A stretch of 64,000 nt of DNA, from assembly GCF_000278275.1 (NCBI RefSeq), contig NZ_JH725147.1:1309063-1373062 (forward strand), given 5' to 3'. Positions 36,958 to 47,573 of the stretch are shown piece after piece (position 1 is the stretch's first letter; every line of letters begins with the position of its first letter). Origin of the DNA: Bartonella tamiae Th239. Lineage in GTDB: Bacteria > Pseudomonadota > Alphaproteobacteria > Rhizobiales > Rhizobiaceae. Both the position numbers and the translations under genes were made by a program. The notes under the pieces were generated by a model, which ran no database searches, had not been told where the DNA came from, and was given only the letters and a program-made list of their open reading frames with translations.

Positions 36958-37533
36958 ATGAACGCTCAAAATATAAGCTTTGGCTCTGCTTATTTTATCG
37001 AGCCTGATAATGATCCAACTGAAACGCATATGCTTGCTGTGCTTGTGGATAATGAACCAGGCGTTCTTGCTCGCGTCATAGGTATGTTTTCAGGGCGGGG
37101 TTATAATATTGAAAGTCTGACTGTTGCTGAAACGGAGCATGAACAGCGCTTATCGCGCATTACAGTTGTGACCCGTGCAACGCCACAAGTCATTAATCAA
37201 ATACGCCATCAATTGGAGCGTATTGTTCCTGTGCATAAAGTGGTTGATTTAACGGTTAGTGCAAAAGAACAAAATTATGGTAGCCCAGTTGAGCGTGAAC
37301 TGGCTTTAATTAAAGTCGCAGGAGAGGGGGCAGACCGCATTGAAGCTTTGCGTTTGGCGGAAGCATTCCATGCGAAAGTGATTGATGCGACAGTAGAACA
37401 TTTTATTTTTGAAATTACAGGAAAGACATCAAAGGTCGATCAATTTATCAATATTTTACGTCCCTTAGGTCTTATTGAAATATGCCGCACAGGGGTGTTG
37501 GCTATGAATAGGGGACCAGAAAGCTTAGCATAA
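36958..37533 (+). CDS. ilvN: acetolactate synthase, small regulatory subunit
   Basis: A 191-residue regulatory subunit that activates the large subunit and confers valine feedback inhibition. The ACT domain starts ETHMLAVLVDNEPGVLARVIGMFSGRGYNIESLTVAETE; the C-terminal domain contains EGADRIEALRLAEAFHAKVID and ends in TGVLAMNRGPESLA. Two ATGs lie in frame at 36952 and 36958; AAGGAG is only 2 bases from the first but 8 from the second, so the second is preferred. The symbol ilvH is equally used for this family. Confidence 0.95.
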   Translation: MNAQNISFGSAYFIEPDNDPTETHMLAVLVDNEPGVLARVIGMFSGRGYNIESLTVAETEHEQRLSRITVVTRATPQVINQIRHQLERIVPVHKVVDLTVSAKEQNYGSPVERELALIKVAGEGADRIEALRLAEAFHAKVIDATVEHFIFEITGKTSKVDQFINILRPLGLIEICRTGVLAMNRGPESLA

Positions 37534-37583
37534 TATTGTATTAAGTTATTTTACAAAATTAAATGCTTTTTGAAAAAAATACT

Positions 37584-38648
37584 TTATGAAGAGTATGCGT
37601 ATTCTTTTTTTAGTGTCTTAACTAGTTCTGTGGCAGGAAGAGATCGCGTAAAAGCCGCACCTTGACCCGCCCAATAAGCACCGTAACCAAAAAAAACTTT
37701 GCTCACGCCCACTTGATGCAATTGTTTGGCAATGTCATAGCTATAGGGATAAGGAGGAACGCTATCGTCATTTGCATCAATTGTAAAATTGGTGAATTCA
37801 TTGCTGAGTGCTCTCGCTGGGCGCCCTGAAAAAGTTCGTGTCATCACTGTGTGATAGGCAGCATCACTAAATAAAGCATTACGATAGCCACAATCAGCTG
37901 AAGATTCAGGACAACCAATAAAAGCTGTACCCATTTGACCAGCTGCTGCACCCAATTTACAAACAGCACGAAGACTATAACCATCCATCAATCCACCAGC
38001 AGCGATAACAGGTATTGAAAGATTTTGAACAAGTTGATTGAGAAGAGGGATGAGACTAAGACAATCATCATGACTGTTTTCATTAAAAATGCCTCGATGA
38101 CCACCCGCTTCATAACCTTGCGCGATAACACCATCAAAACCTGCAGCTTGAATCAATAATGCTTCTTTAAGCGTTGTTGCCGATGCAATAAGATAAATGC
38201 CCTTTTCTTTCATAGATTTTATGGATTTTTGTGTCGGTAAACCAAAATGAAAGCTTACTATTGCAGGTTTTTCTTCTATGATGAGCTTTAAAAGCGCATC
38301 GTTATTATAAAAACTTTCATAAATTTTTTTTAATTCGAGCGGGCTTTTACTATCATGTTTGTTAAAAAGAGGTTCAAGTTTTTTAAGCCATTTTTCTTCT
38401 TGATCTTTTGAAGGAGCAAAAGTGTGATGACAAAAAAAATTGAGATTAAATGGGCGAGAGGTTTTTGCTTTAAGGGCTTTAATTGTTTCATGTGCTTTTT
38501 CAACTGTTGATGCCCCAAGTCCTAAAGAACCAATAGCACCAGCATTGCAAACAGCTGCACTCAGTTTTGGTGTTGAAACACCCGCCATTGGTGCTTGTAT
38601 GAGAGGAATTTCAAGATTAAAAGTTTCAAGAAAATTTTGAGTGCGCAT
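37584..38648 (-). CDS. nitronate monooxygenase (2-nitropropane dioxygenase-like)
   Basis: A 354-residue FMN-dependent TIM-barrel enzyme of the NMO family, which oxidises nitronates such as propionate 3-nitronate, a respiratory toxin. Motifs: PLIQAPMAGVSTPKLSAAVCNAGAIGSLG at the N-terminus, FNLNFFCH, GFDGVIAQGYEAGGHRG (with the family His) and IPVIAAGGLMDG, GAAAGQMGTAF. The class is certain, but the natural substrate is not. The gene is convergent with ilvN and starts 90 bases from the divergent helicase gene. Confidence 0.88.
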   Translation of the reverse strand: MRTQNFLETFNLEIPLIQAPMAGVSTPKLSAAVCNAGAIGSLGLGASTVEKAHETIKALKAKTSRPFNLNFFCHHTFAPSKDQEEKWLKKLEPLFNKHDSKSPLELKKIYESFYNNDALLKLIIEEKPAIVSFHFGLPTQKSIKSMKEKGIYLIASATTLKEALLIQAAGFDGVIAQGYEAGGHRGIFNENSHDDCLSLIPLLNQLVQNLSIPVIAAGGLMDGYSLRAVCKLGAAAGQMGTAFIGCPESSADCGYRNALFSDAAYHTVMTRTFSGRPARALSNEFTNFTIDANDDSVPPYPYSYDIAKQLHQVGVSKVFFGYGAYWAGQGAAFTRSLPATELVKTLKKEYAYSS

Positions 38649-38744
38649 AAGTTATTTCCTCAATCATTATTGAATTATTGTAGAGTATAACGCATTGGCC
38701 GTAAAAGACTTGCCCTTTTTAAACGAATCTTGTTTTGATTGCTT

Positions 38745-39863
38745 ATGCATTTTTCACCTGAACAAGATAAAGCGTTAACCAGTGTTGCTTCTTGGCTAAA
38801 GGAGAGACGCTCGCCTGTTTTTAGATTGTTTGGATATGCAGGGACAGGTAAAACGACACTAGCAAGACACTTTGCAAAATCAATCGATGGATCCGTGCAA
38901 TTTGCAGCTTTTACAGGTAAGGCTGCACAAGTCCTACGCTCAAAAGGTGCAACAAATGCACGTACAATTCATTCTTTGATTTATCGTCCAAGAGGTGAAG
39001 AAGAAGTCTCTGATGAAACAACGGGAAAAACTTCGCTTTCACCGACATTTTCCTTAAATAGACAAAGTCCAGTTGCCCAAGCAAAGCTTATAATTATTGA
39101 TGAATGTTCTATGGTTGACGAACAATTAGGAAGCGACCTCATGAGTTTCGGTACACCAATACTTGTTCTTGGAGATCCTGGTCAATTGCCACCCATTTCA
39201 GGCGGTGGTTTTTTCACAGAACATGAGCCCGATTTTCTTTTAACTGAAATTCATCGCCAGGCGCGTGATAATCCGATCATTCGCTTAGCATTAGATGTTC
39301 GTGAGGGAAAAGAAATTCAATATGGTGATTATGGTCTGGCAAAAATAATTCGTCGCAGTGAGGTCAACCAAAATCTTGTTCTTGAGGCAGATCAAGTTTT
39401 ATTAGGGATCAATAGAACACGTCGACTTTATAATAAACGTTTACGCGTATTAAAAGGATTTACTGCGATTTATCCTCAAGCAGGTGATAAGCTTGTTTGC
39501 CTTCGTAATGATCCGAGCAAAGGTTTGCTTAATGGCTCACTCTGGAAAGTGATGACATCTTCCAAGGAAACTGTAAAACCGGGGATAAATCTTCTTGTTA
39601 ATCCAGAAGATGATCAAGGTGTTGCAAAAATTAAGCTGTTAAAAGCAGTTTTTGATGATCCTGAAGGTGAAATTTCTTGGCAATTAAAAAAACGCTATGA
39701 TGATTTTGATTATGGATATGCCTTAACTGTTCATAAGGCCCAAGGATCTCAATGGGATAATGTTGTTTTGTTCGATGAAAGTTTTGCTTTTCGCGAGACA
39801 CGAGAAAAATGGCTCTATACAGCAATAACACGCGCAGCAGAGCGTTTAACAATAGTTCGTTAA
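38745..39863 (+). CDS. RecD-like ATP-dependent DNA helicase
   Basis: A 372-residue SF1B-type helicase, much shorter than RecD or RecD2 and without their N-terminal extension. Walker A is FGYAGTGKTTLARH (about residue 30), motif Ia FTGKAAQVL, Walker B LIIIDECSMVDEQL, motif III LGDPGQLPPI, motif IV/V LLTEIHRQARDNPII, and the C-terminal UvrD-like motif YALTVHKAQGSQWDNVVLF with TAITRAAERL. The ATG at 38745 is used. Such compact RecD-like proteins are common in alphaproteobacteria; the biological role is not established from sequence. It ends before a very strong palindrome. Confidence 0.85.
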   Translation: MHFSPEQDKALTSVASWLKERRSPVFRLFGYAGTGKTTLARHFAKSIDGSVQFAAFTGKAAQVLRSKGATNARTIHSLIYRPRGEEEVSDETTGKTSLSPTFSLNRQSPVAQAKLIIIDECSMVDEQLGSDLMSFGTPILVLGDPGQLPPISGGGFFTEHEPDFLLTEIHRQARDNPIIRLALDVREGKEIQYGDYGLAKIIRRSEVNQNLVLEADQVLLGINRTRRLYNKRLRVLKGFTAIYPQAGDKLVCLRNDPSKGLLNGSLWKVMTSSKETVKPGINLLVNPEDDQGVAKIKLLKAVFDDPEGEISWQLKKRYDDFDYGYALTVHKAQGSQWDNVVLFDESFAFRETREKWLYTAITRAAERLTIVR

Positions 39864-39991
39864 AGATGAATTATGTAATAAATACAAATTCATTGTTCCA
39901 TAGTATGAACGTTAAACACTATAATGATCATTTATAAAAAATCTCATTGCCATTTATTTTCAAGGCTGAATAACAATAAAAGTATTAGTCG

Positions 39992-40038
39992 CAATAAAGC
40001 GTTGTGTATGAATATTTATCATGCACAACGCTTTATTG
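39992..40038. terminator. strong bidirectional terminator between the helicase gene and gltA
   Basis: A 20-bp stem with a 7-base loop (ATATTTA): the outer 15 pairs, CAATAAAGCGTTGTG against CACAACGCTTTATTG, are perfect, followed by one U-G and four further pairs. It lies midway between two convergent genes. The A/T-rich ends of each arm provide short U tracts in both directions. Confidence 0.8.
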
Positions 40039-40056
40039 TATAGAGTAAATAAAAAT

Positions 40057-41349
40057 TTACTTCCGTTCATCAATGCCGACATAAGAACGCGGAGCAGCAC
40101 CTGTATAAAGTTGACGTGGACGTCCAATTTTTTGTGCAGGGTCTTCAATCATTTCTTTCCATTGTGCAACCCAGCCAACGCTCCGTGCGAGAGCAAAAAG
40201 AACCGTAAACATTTCCGTTGGGAAGCCCAAAGCTTTCAACGTAATGCCTGAATAAAAATCAACATTAGGATAAAGCTTCTTTTCAATAAAATATTCATCG
40301 TTGAGTGCAATATGCTCAAGTTCCATTGCAATATCTAGAAGTGGATCATCTTTAATGCCCAATTCGTTTAAAACTTCGTGGCAAGTTTGCTGCATAATCT
40401 TTGCCCGTGGATCGTAATTTTTATAAACACGGTGACCAAATCCCATCAAACGGAACGGATCATTTTTATCTTTTGCTTTTGCTACAAACTCAGGAATGTT
40501 TTCAACAGTACCAATTTCCTCAAGCATTTTGAGGCAAGCTTCATTTGCACCACCATGTGCTGGTCCCCATAAACAAGCGACACCCGCTGCTATACATGCA
40601 AAAGGATTGGCGCCTGATGAACCTGCAAGGCGAACTGTAGATGTTGATGCATTTTGTTCATGATCAGCGTGAAGAGTAAAAATTTTATCCATGGCACGAG
40701 CTAAAACAGGATTAACTTTATATTCTTCACATGGTACAGCAAAACACATATGCAAGAAGTTGGCTGCATATCCCAAATCATTGCGCGGATAAACAAAAGG
40801 TTGACCAATTGAATATTTATGCGCCATTGCAGCAAGCGTTGGTACTTTAGAAATCAACCGTATGGATGCAATGAGTCTTTGGCGAGGATCGGTGATATCG
40901 ATCGAATCGTGGTAAAAAGCTGACATCGCACCAAGGCAAGCAACCATGACAGCCATGGGATGAGAATCTCTACGAAATCCTTGGAAAAACCTTGTAAATT
41001 GTTCATGCACCATTGTGTGTTGAAGAACGGTTTTATCGAATTCTTTTTTTTGTTTTTTTGTTGGCAATTCTCCGTTTAAAAGGAGATAGCAGCTTTCTAA
41101 AAAATCACCATTATCTGCTAATTCATCAATTGAATATCCTCTGTAAAGAAGAACACCTTTGTCACCATCAATATAGGTTATTTTTGATTCACACGATGCG
41201 GTTGATGTAAAACCAGGATCGTAGGTAAAGGTGCCTGTTTCTTTGTAAAGAGGAGCGATTTCTATCACATCCGGTCCAATGGTACCTTTTCTTACAGGAA
41301 GTTCAATATTTTTCCCTTCAACGGTAATATGGGCTTTATTATCAGACAT
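40057..41349 (-). CDS. gltA: citrate synthase
   Basis: A 430-residue hexameric type I citrate synthase, the entry enzyme of the TCA cycle. Family blocks: GYDPGF-like [67 protein letters not shown] with the catalytic His, and [15 protein letters not shown] with the second His; the catalytic Asp is in [19 protein letters not shown] precedes the ATG. gltA is a standard typing gene for Bartonella. The usual alphaproteobacterial neighbour lpxB lies 14 kb away here. Confidence 0.97.
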   Translation of the reverse strand: MSDNKAHITVEGKNIELPVRKGTIGPDVIEIAPLYKETGTFTYDPGFTSTASCESKITYIDGDKGVLLYRGYSIDELADNGDFLESCYLLLNGELPTKKQKKEFDKTVLQHTMVHEQFTRFFQGFRRDSHPMAVMVACLGAMSAFYHDSIDITDPRQRLIASIRLISKVPTLAAMAHKYSIGQPFVYPRNDLGYAANFLHMCFAVPCEEYKVNPVLARAMDKIFTLHADHEQNASTSTVRLAGSSGANPFACIAAGVACLWGPAHGGANEACLKMLEEIGTVENIPEFVAKAKDKNDPFRLMGFGHRVYKNYDPRAKIMQQTCHEVLNELGIKDDPLLDIAMELEHIALNDEYFIEKKLYPNVDFYSGITLKALGFPTEMFTVLFALARSVGWVAQWKEMIEDPAQKIGRPRQLYTGAAPRSYVGIDERK

Positions 41350-41672
41350 GAGTTTTCCTTCCAGATATTTTGCCCCGATAATGACGAGGCACCATTTCAG
41401 CAGACAGTAAGAATGTTCTAATATTCTATTGTCAGTAATATGTATAAATTAACCCAAAAGACGATTGATGCAATCGTAAAAATGGCTCTACGACACAAGA
41501 CACAAAAATCTGATCAGAAAAATAAAGTGCAAAAACGATCAGTCATGCCTCTTTTGCGGAATACTCTACTCAATTTTTCTTGTTTAAGCCAATGTTTGAT
41601 TCAATAAATAAGAATACACTAATTAAATTTAAAAAGTCATTGTCTGTAAACGTCAATAAAACAAAGACACAA
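41350..41672. other. gltX-gltA intergenic region
   Basis: No gene is visible in these 323 bases. A small palindrome, ACGATTG-ATG-CAATCGT at 41461-41477, could be a hairpin or an operator half-site pair. The gltA promoter must lie here on the minus strand, but I could not identify hexamers with confidence. Confidence 0.4.
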
Positions 41673-43100
41673 TCATATTTTACTGATTTGATCACTTATG
41701 CGACCCAGTGATTCGTTTCGTCCAAGAACGACAAGAACATCAAATACACCTGGTGATATTGCGCGTCCTGTGAGTGCAGCCCGAAGTGGTTGAGCTATTT
41801 TTCCTAATTTTAAACCTGTTGCTTCTGCGTGCTCACGAATTATTGTATCAAGGGGTTGTTTGTTCCATTCTGAGCATTTTTCTAAAATCGGAAAGATATC
41901 TTTTAAGATTGCTTTCCCATCATCATTGAGTAGTGAAGCGGCTTGTTCATCAAATTGAAGGGGACGCTGTGCAAAAATAAAACTTGCACCATCAATCAGT
42001 TCGACCAAAGTTTTGGCTCTTTCTTTAAGCGCCGGCATTGCTTGTAAAAACTGTTTGCAATGCTGCTCATCTAGTTTTTCTTGTATTTGTGAACCATTTT
42101 GTAGCTTTGGTAAAATATCTAATGAGGCTTCGAATAAGGTTTGATCATCGGATAAACGTATATAATGTCCATTTATTGCTTCAAGTTTTTTGAAATCAAA
42201 TCGTGCCGCACCTTTATTAATATTATCAATATCAAACCATTGAATCATTTCTTCTGTAGACATGATTTCATCATCACCATGGCTCCAACCAAGGCGAACA
42301 AGATAATTCCGTAAAGCAATAGGAAGATATCCCATATCTTTATAAGCTTCTACGCCAAGAGCACCATGGCGTTTTGATAGTTTAGCACCATCTGCTCCGT
42401 GAATCAGTGGAATATGTGCCATAATAGGAACATTCCAACTCATGGCATCAAAAATGACGGTTTGACGTGCGGCATTGGTTAAATGATCATCACCACGAAT
42501 AATATGTGTGACTCCCATATCATGATCATCTACAACAACAGCATGCATATAGGTTGGAGAGCCGTCAGAACGCAAAATAATGAAATCATCAAGATCTTTA
42601 TTTGCAAATTTCACGTCACCTTGTACGCGATCGCGAACAATGGTTGTTCCTTCCTGCGGTGTTTTTATTCGAATAACAGGTTTTATTCCTGTGGGAGCCT
42701 CCTTGGGGTCACGATCGCGCCAACGTCCATCATAACGAGGCGGGCGTCCTTCATTCCGTGCTTTTTCGCGCATTTCTTCCAATTCATCGGGAGATGCATA
42801 ACAATAATATGCTTTTCCCTCTCTGACCAAGTGTTCAGCAATTTCTTTATGTCGTTCTATACGTGAAAATTGTGAAATTGGTGCGCCATCCCATTGAAGA
42901 CCTAACCATTTAAGACCGTCTTTTATAGCATCAACTGCTGCCTGTGTTGATCGTTCGCGGTCTGTATCTTCAATACGAAGCAGCATTTTTCCGCCCATAT
43001 GCTTTGCATAAAGCCAATTAAATAATGCGGTTCTTGCACCACCAATATGTAAAAAACCGGTTGGAGAAGGGGCAAAACGGGTAATAACAGGCGCAGACAT
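41673..43100 (-). CDS. gltX: glutamyl-tRNA synthetase (copy 1)
   Basis: A 475-residue class Ic synthetase charging tRNA-Glu. The ATP-binding HIGH-type motif is in [25 protein letters not shown], and the KMSKS-type motif is [16 protein letters not shown]. The anticodon-binding helical domain occupies the last 150 residues. A second, quite different glutamyl-tRNA synthetase lies at 52688; two copies are normal in many alphaproteobacteria that lack GlnRS and make Gln-tRNA by transamidation. GGAG precedes the ATG. It is divergent from comEC. Confidence 0.95.
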   Translation of the reverse strand: MSAPVITRFAPSPTGFLHIGGARTALFNWLYAKHMGGKMLLRIEDTDRERSTQAAVDAIKDGLKWLGLQWDGAPISQFSRIERHKEIAEHLVREGKAYYCYASPDELEEMREKARNEGRPPRYDGRWRDRDPKEAPTGIKPVIRIKTPQEGTTIVRDRVQGDVKFANKDLDDFIILRSDGSPTYMHAVVVDDHDMGVTHIIRGDDHLTNAARQTVIFDAMSWNVPIMAHIPLIHGADGAKLSKRHGALGVEAYKDMGYLPIALRNYLVRLGWSHGDDEIMSTEEMIQWFDIDNINKGAARFDFKKLEAINGHYIRLSDDQTLFEASLDILPKLQNGSQIQEKLDEQHCKQFLQAMPALKERAKTLVELIDGASFIFAQRPLQFDEQAASLLNDDGKAILKDIFPILEKCSEWNKQPLDTIIREHAEATGLKLGKIAQPLRAALTGRAISPGVFDVLVVLGRNESLGRISDQISKI

Positions 43101-43221
43101 TAAAACTCCAGTGAATAAAATCTAGTCAATTTAATTTTTTCGATTAATGATGTAGCATAGACTGCGGAGCATGCAATAGCCATGTCATTGGGAAAGGGGT
43201 GTTGTTTGACACCAAACTCTA

Positions 43222-45480
43222 TTGGGAAATAAAAACGACAGACGATTTACTCCAAATAAAAGCCGCTCTGGCAATGAAGCACTTTATGTCATTGATGCGC
43301 CAGATTTTCGGACATATGCGGCTGCTCAATATTCTCAATTTTATATCTTATTATCTTTTCTAAAAAAAATATTTTCTGGCTTAAAAGCTTGTATGGAATT
43401 TGAAATAGCTCATGGTCTTATTTTTCTTCTTCTTCCAGTTTTCATGAGTATAGGGGCAATCACTTATTTTTATCTGACATTTGAACCCAATGGATGGAAA
43501 ATTGTTGGTTGGCTGACTGTTTGTGCTGGTGTTGTTTATTTAACACGAAATAAAAGACCGATTTTTTATTTTTTTGCTTTTGTTTTTTTTATTCTTATTG
43601 GAGGGGTGTGTGCAAAAGTGGAAACATATCGTCTTCAAACTTCAATGCTTGGTGCTGATGTTTCTACTTATTTAACAGCTCGTATTGTATCCATAGAAAC
43701 CTTGGATAGTGGTCGCACTCGCTTATTGTTGGATGTGATAGACACAAAACAACCCTTTTTGCGTTTTGGACCGCAACGTGTGCGTTTGTCTGCGCGTTCT
43801 ATTCCAGACAATTTAAAACCCGGTGATGGTGTTCGTGGATTGGTAAGATTAAATTCTGTTTCTGGTCCTGTCCGTCCGGAAAGTTATGATTTTGGTTTTT
43901 ATAATTACTTTCGTTTTATTGGTGCACAAGGTTTTTTTCTCAGTAAAATTGAGCAAGTAACGATTGAACCTCCAAAATCAGTTTGGCAAAAAGTTGCGGT
44001 CAAAATCGAACAATTACGCGTTCTCATGACAAACCGTATCGTATCAGCTATAGATGGAGGAGCAGGTAGTGTTTCAGCAGCTTTGATTACTGGACAACGT
44101 GGAGGTATTTCAGAGGCTACCAATCATGCTTTGCGTGTCTCTGGTCTTGCGCATATTTTATCGATATCGGGATTACATATGGCTATGGTTAGCGGTATGG
44201 TTTTGGTTATTGTTCGTTCCATTTTTTCTTGTTTTCCTATTTTTTCCTCACGTTATCCCACGAAAAAATATGCAGCATTTATTGCTTTATGTGTATCAGG
44301 ATTTTATCTGGTTCTTTCTGGCGCAGATGTCGCCGCTCAACGCAGTTTTATCATGGTAGCAGTTATGCTCACTGCTGTTTTCTTCGATCGCACAGCAATA
44401 ACTTTGAGAAATCTTTCTATTGCATTTTTCATCACACTTTTGCTTGTTCCTCATGAGATCTTAAGACCAAGTTTTCAAATGTCATTTTCAGCAACAGCAG
44501 CATTGGTTGCAGCTTTTAGCTGGTGGAGTAGGAGAGCTAAAAGACGTCGCGTCGTGCCACAATTTGTCGGTGTAAAAATAATAAGTATTCTATTTTTTCC
44601 TTTCGTTTCAACTGCGGTGGCTTCACTCGTTGCAGGTATGGCAAGTGGTCTTTATGCGTCTTATCATTTTGCGAATGCTGCACCGCTGGGTATTTTAAGC
44701 AATGCTTTAGCTTTTCCTATTATGTCATTAATTGTTATGCCGTTTGGGCTTCTTGCAGTAATTGTCATGCCACTAGGACTTGAATGGTTTCCACTTCAAG
44801 TGATGGGTTTTGGTGTCGATATTGTAGAAAAAATCGCTTATGAAGTAACAGATAAGTCTCCAGATATTAATCCAGGTGTTATTCCATCTGCTGCTTTAAT
44901 GTTTCTGACACTTGGCCTTATTGTTCTTTTATTCTTTAAAACAAAATTACGATTATTTTCTATAATTTTCTTTATAATTGGCATTTCTATGTGTTTTTAT
45001 CGAATTGCGCCTATTTTGCTCATATCAGAAGATGCACGCCTCATCGGTCTTTTGGAAAATAAAACACTTTATCTTAACCGTAAACGCCCTTCCAAATTCG
45101 TAACAAGCATATGGAAACGTTCTTACCGCGTAAATACTATTATTGGCCCAACATCAAAAGCATCTGCAACAGGTTTTGGTTTTTCATGTGAGGACAATGT
45201 TTGTTACGCTCAAAATAAAAAGGGCATTCGTATTGCTGTTGTCGATGCTAAAGATCAGACCTATATATCTTGTCCTAAGGCGAATATTATTATAATTTCA
45301 ACGCCGACCTATTTAAATAATTGTCATGCTGCCGTAAAATATGTCATTCAACGAAATCAACTGGCATTATATGGCAGTATGGTCATAACAAGTAATGATC
45401 GTATTATCCAATCAGTGCCTAAGCTTAATCGTCCATGGAACAATTATCGTCTATATTCAAGAGCTGCACGAGGTTTATAA
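43222..45480 (+). CDS. comEC: ComEC/Rec2 family competence protein
   Basis: A 752-residue inner-membrane protein of the ComEC/Rec2 family, which in competent bacteria forms the DNA-uptake channel. A cytoplasmic N-terminus precedes membrane segments near residues 65-135, a DUF4131-type beta domain (about 140-245), and the competence domain with the signature HILSISGLHMAMVSG (about 310) and about eight further helices to 600. The C-terminal 150 residues lack a recognisable metallo-beta-lactamase motif (HxHxDH), as is common in the group's ComEC proteins. The first usable start is a TTG at 43222 without a clear Shine-Dalgarno. Confidence 0.85.
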   Translation: MGNKNDRRFTPNKSRSGNEALYVIDAPDFRTYAAAQYSQFYILLSFLKKIFSGLKACMEFEIAHGLIFLLLPVFMSIGAITYFYLTFEPNGWKIVGWLTVCAGVVYLTRNKRPIFYFFAFVFFILIGGVCAKVETYRLQTSMLGADVSTYLTARIVSIETLDSGRTRLLLDVIDTKQPFLRFGPQRVRLSARSIPDNLKPGDGVRGLVRLNSVSGPVRPESYDFGFYNYFRFIGAQGFFLSKIEQVTIEPPKSVWQKVAVKIEQLRVLMTNRIVSAIDGGAGSVSAALITGQRGGISEATNHALRVSGLAHILSISGLHMAMVSGMVLVIVRSIFSCFPIFSSRYPTKKYAAFIALCVSGFYLVLSGADVAAQRSFIMVAVMLTAVFFDRTAITLRNLSIAFFITLLLVPHEILRPSFQMSFSATAALVAAFSWWSRRAKRRRVVPQFVGVKIISILFFPFVSTAVASLVAGMASGLYASYHFANAAPLGILSNALAFPIMSLIVMPFGLLAVIVMPLGLEWFPLQVMGFGVDIVEKIAYEVTDKSPDINPGVIPSAALMFLTLGLIVLLFFKTKLRLFSIIFFIIGISMCFYRIAPILLISEDARLIGLLENKTLYLNRKRPSKFVTSIWKRSYRVNTIIGPTSKASATGFGFSCEDNVCYAQNKKGIRIAVVDAKDQTYISCPKANIIIISTPTYLNNCHAAVKYVIQRNQLALYGSMVITSNDRIIQSVPKLNRPWNNYRLYSRAARGL

Positions 45481-46080
45481 TGGCATAATTTTCATATTTA
45501 TGTTTGACGCTTTCTATATGACTCTTATCTAATGAATTTAGTTGGAGTGTGAATATTACTTCATAATATTTCGTTTTAAAATTCACATTTCAAAAAGTCG
45601 CTCAATCACTTTTGCGTAACAAGCATGTTGAATTCAGTCATTTTTTGGTTTTGTACACGTAGCTGATGTATTGAGACAGTATTGTAATCGAGCCAATTGT
45701 TATACGAAGATAAATTTTTATAACGTGAATGATGATATTGAAATTATTTTAAAAAAACATAAACATAACAACATCTTCCTAGTTTTTTTAACTATCAAAG
45801 TCGTAAAAATTGGAATGGTTAAGAACACAAAAATCAGAAATAATGTTTTTAAATTATGAATATGTTCATCATATTTGTAAAATGTGGAGACGTAAAAAGA
45901 GTAAATGATTGTCGATCATTTGTACAAAAATAAATATTATATATCTTGTTAAAGGTTCTGCACCGTCATTTCATTTCATGAAAGAATGGTGCATAGTAAG
46001 TTTAGATTACGATTTGAAAGTGCGAATTTGTTATGAAAGTCGTTATGGTAATGGGATCATAATTATGGATATAAACGACA
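45481..46080. other. 600-base intergenic region between comEC and rpiA
   Basis: AT-rich and without a convincing gene. Only short frames of about 60 codons occur, with no recognisable protein or good ribosome binding site. The one structural feature is TGCACC (45959-45964) pairing with GGTGCA (45988-45993), about 90 bases before rpiA. Related genomes commonly carry lexA beside comEC; I find no LexA-like frame here. Confidence 0.5.
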
Positions 46081-46776
46081 ATGAAGGCTGATGAATTAAA
46101 AAAAGCCGCAGCTGCTAAAGCGCTAGAATTTGTTCAAGATGGCATGATTTTGGGGATTGGTACGGGATCCACTGCTAATGAATTTATTAAATTATTAGCG
46201 CTTGCTGTCAAAGAGGGACTTAAAGTAACTGGTGTTGCAACTTCTTTGCGTTCTGAAGAGCTTTGTCGACAATTGGATATTCCAATGACAGATCTAGAAA
46301 AATGTCCAGAAATTGATTTAGATATTGATGGCGCTGATGAAATAGGTCCTCAAATGGCTCTTATCAAAGGGGGCGGAGGCGCACTTTTGCGTGAAAAAAT
46401 TGTTGCGGCGGCATCGTCTTCTATGCTTGTTATTGCTGATGAAACAAAGCTTGTTTCGACAATGGGAGCATTTCCTTTGCCTATTGAAGTTAATAAATTT
46501 GGTCTTGGCGCCACGCGTAAAGCAATCGAAAGAGTGGCAGAACGCCATGGTCTTCCTTCTCATATAAGTTTAAGAATGATACATGGTGAGCCTTTTGTAA
46601 CTGATGGTGGACATTTAATTCTTGATGCCTCTTTTGGCCGTATTTTAGAGCCAGAATTATTATCTCACGATTTATTCGTGATTCCGGGTGTTGTCGAACA
46701 TGGTTTGTTTATTAAAATGGCATCAAACGCCGTTATTTCGATGGCTGACGGAAAGATAAAGGTTTTGGAGTCTTAA
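46081..46776 (+). CDS. rpiA: ribose-5-phosphate isomerase A
   Basis: A 231-residue enzyme interconverting ribose-5-phosphate and ribulose-5-phosphate in the pentose phosphate pathway. Motifs: [17 protein letters not shown] (phosphate loop), [32 protein letters not shown] with the catalytic Asp/Glu, and the KLV block VIADETKLV. Full length. The ATG has only a distant GGAT upstream. DUF2059 and gor follow on the same strand. Confidence 0.97.
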   Translation: MKADELKKAAAAKALEFVQDGMILGIGTGSTANEFIKLLALAVKEGLKVTGVATSLRSEELCRQLDIPMTDLEKCPEIDLDIDGADEIGPQMALIKGGGGALLREKIVAAASSSMLVIADETKLVSTMGAFPLPIEVNKFGLGATRKAIERVAERHGLPSHISLRMIHGEPFVTDGGHLILDASFGRILEPELLSHDLFVIPGVVEHGLFIKMASNAVISMADGKIKVLES

Positions 46777-46867
46777 GGATATTAAATCTATTTAGAGCTG
46801 ATTTTATAGCGCATGATATGCATAATGATGAACAGCCTATAAATCAAAATTATGGAGTAATGACTGA

Positions 46868-47446
46868 ATGAATATTGTATTTTCTTTTCGCCGTCTTGCA
46901 AGCGTAGTTGGAACTGTTGCTGTTTTGAGTGCAGGGTTCAGTCCAGCTTATGCGCAAGAGATTAGCGATGCTCACCTTCAATCTGCAAGAAAGGCGATAG
47001 CAGCTATTCATGCTACAGATCAATTTGATGAATTTCTTCCAAGCACAGCCAGAGACTTAAAAGATGAATTAGAGCGCAAAGACCCTAATTTGTCGAATAT
47101 GATCTCTGAAATTGTTGATGAACAGGCTTTGGCGCTTGTGAAAAGGCGTTCTGACCTAGAGGTTGAAGCCGCACGTGTTTACGCAAACCATTTTTCCCAA
47201 GCAGAACTCGATCAGATTGCAACGTTTTACGAGTCGGATACGGGTAAAAAATTGTTGAGTGAAGGACCATCAGCCGTGCGCGGCATTATTTCTGCTTTTG
47301 ATGTTTGGAGCCAAGGCATAGCACAAGATTTAGCAACGAATGTTGGGCGTGAAATGGCACAAAGAATTGGAGGTCAAGCAGGTTCAAATGATGCGCCGAC
47401 GCCACCTCAAAGTGCAGTGCCAACCGTACCAGCGCCTACTCAATAA
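46868..47446 (+). CDS. DUF2059 domain-containing secreted protein
   Basis: A 192-residue exported protein. A signal peptide (RRLASVVGTVAVLSAGFSPAYA) is followed by the helical DUF2059 domain, recognisable by HFSQAELDQIATFYESDTGKKLL, and a C-terminal Pro/Gln/Ala-rich tail (about residues 172-192). Function is unknown. Its place between rpiA and gor is the order I expect in the Rhizobiales. A strong terminator follows at once. Confidence 0.85.
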   Translation: MNIVFSFRRLASVVGTVAVLSAGFSPAYAQEISDAHLQSARKAIAAIHATDQFDEFLPSTARDLKDELERKDPNLSNMISEIVDEQALALVKRRSDLEVEAARVYANHFSQAELDQIATFYESDTGKKLLSEGPSAVRGIISAFDVWSQGIAQDLATNVGREMAQRIGGQAGSNDAPTPPQSAVPTVPAPTQ

Positions 47447-47462
47447 ACAAAGTATAATATTG

Positions 47463-47489
47463 AAAAGGTGGCTTGATGCCACCTTTTTT
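47463..47489 (+). terminator. intrinsic terminator after the DUF2059 gene
   Basis: AAAAGGTGGC (47463-47472) and GCCACCTTTT (47478-47487) form a perfect 10-bp stem with a TTGAT loop, and the T run continues to 47489. It lies 17 bases after the stop codon, so gor needs its own promoter. Confidence 0.9.
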
Positions 47490-47573
47490 ATTACTCTATT
47501 GACTGAGCTCTTAAATTTAAACATTAACAACCCAATATATTCTTTAAGAAAAGTATATTGAAAGGAATGTTGC

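Noticed and set aside
45671-46091. Two frames of about 60 codons before rpiA
   Set aside because: No Shine-Dalgarno, biased AT-rich composition and no protein-like pattern; one overlaps the rpiA start.
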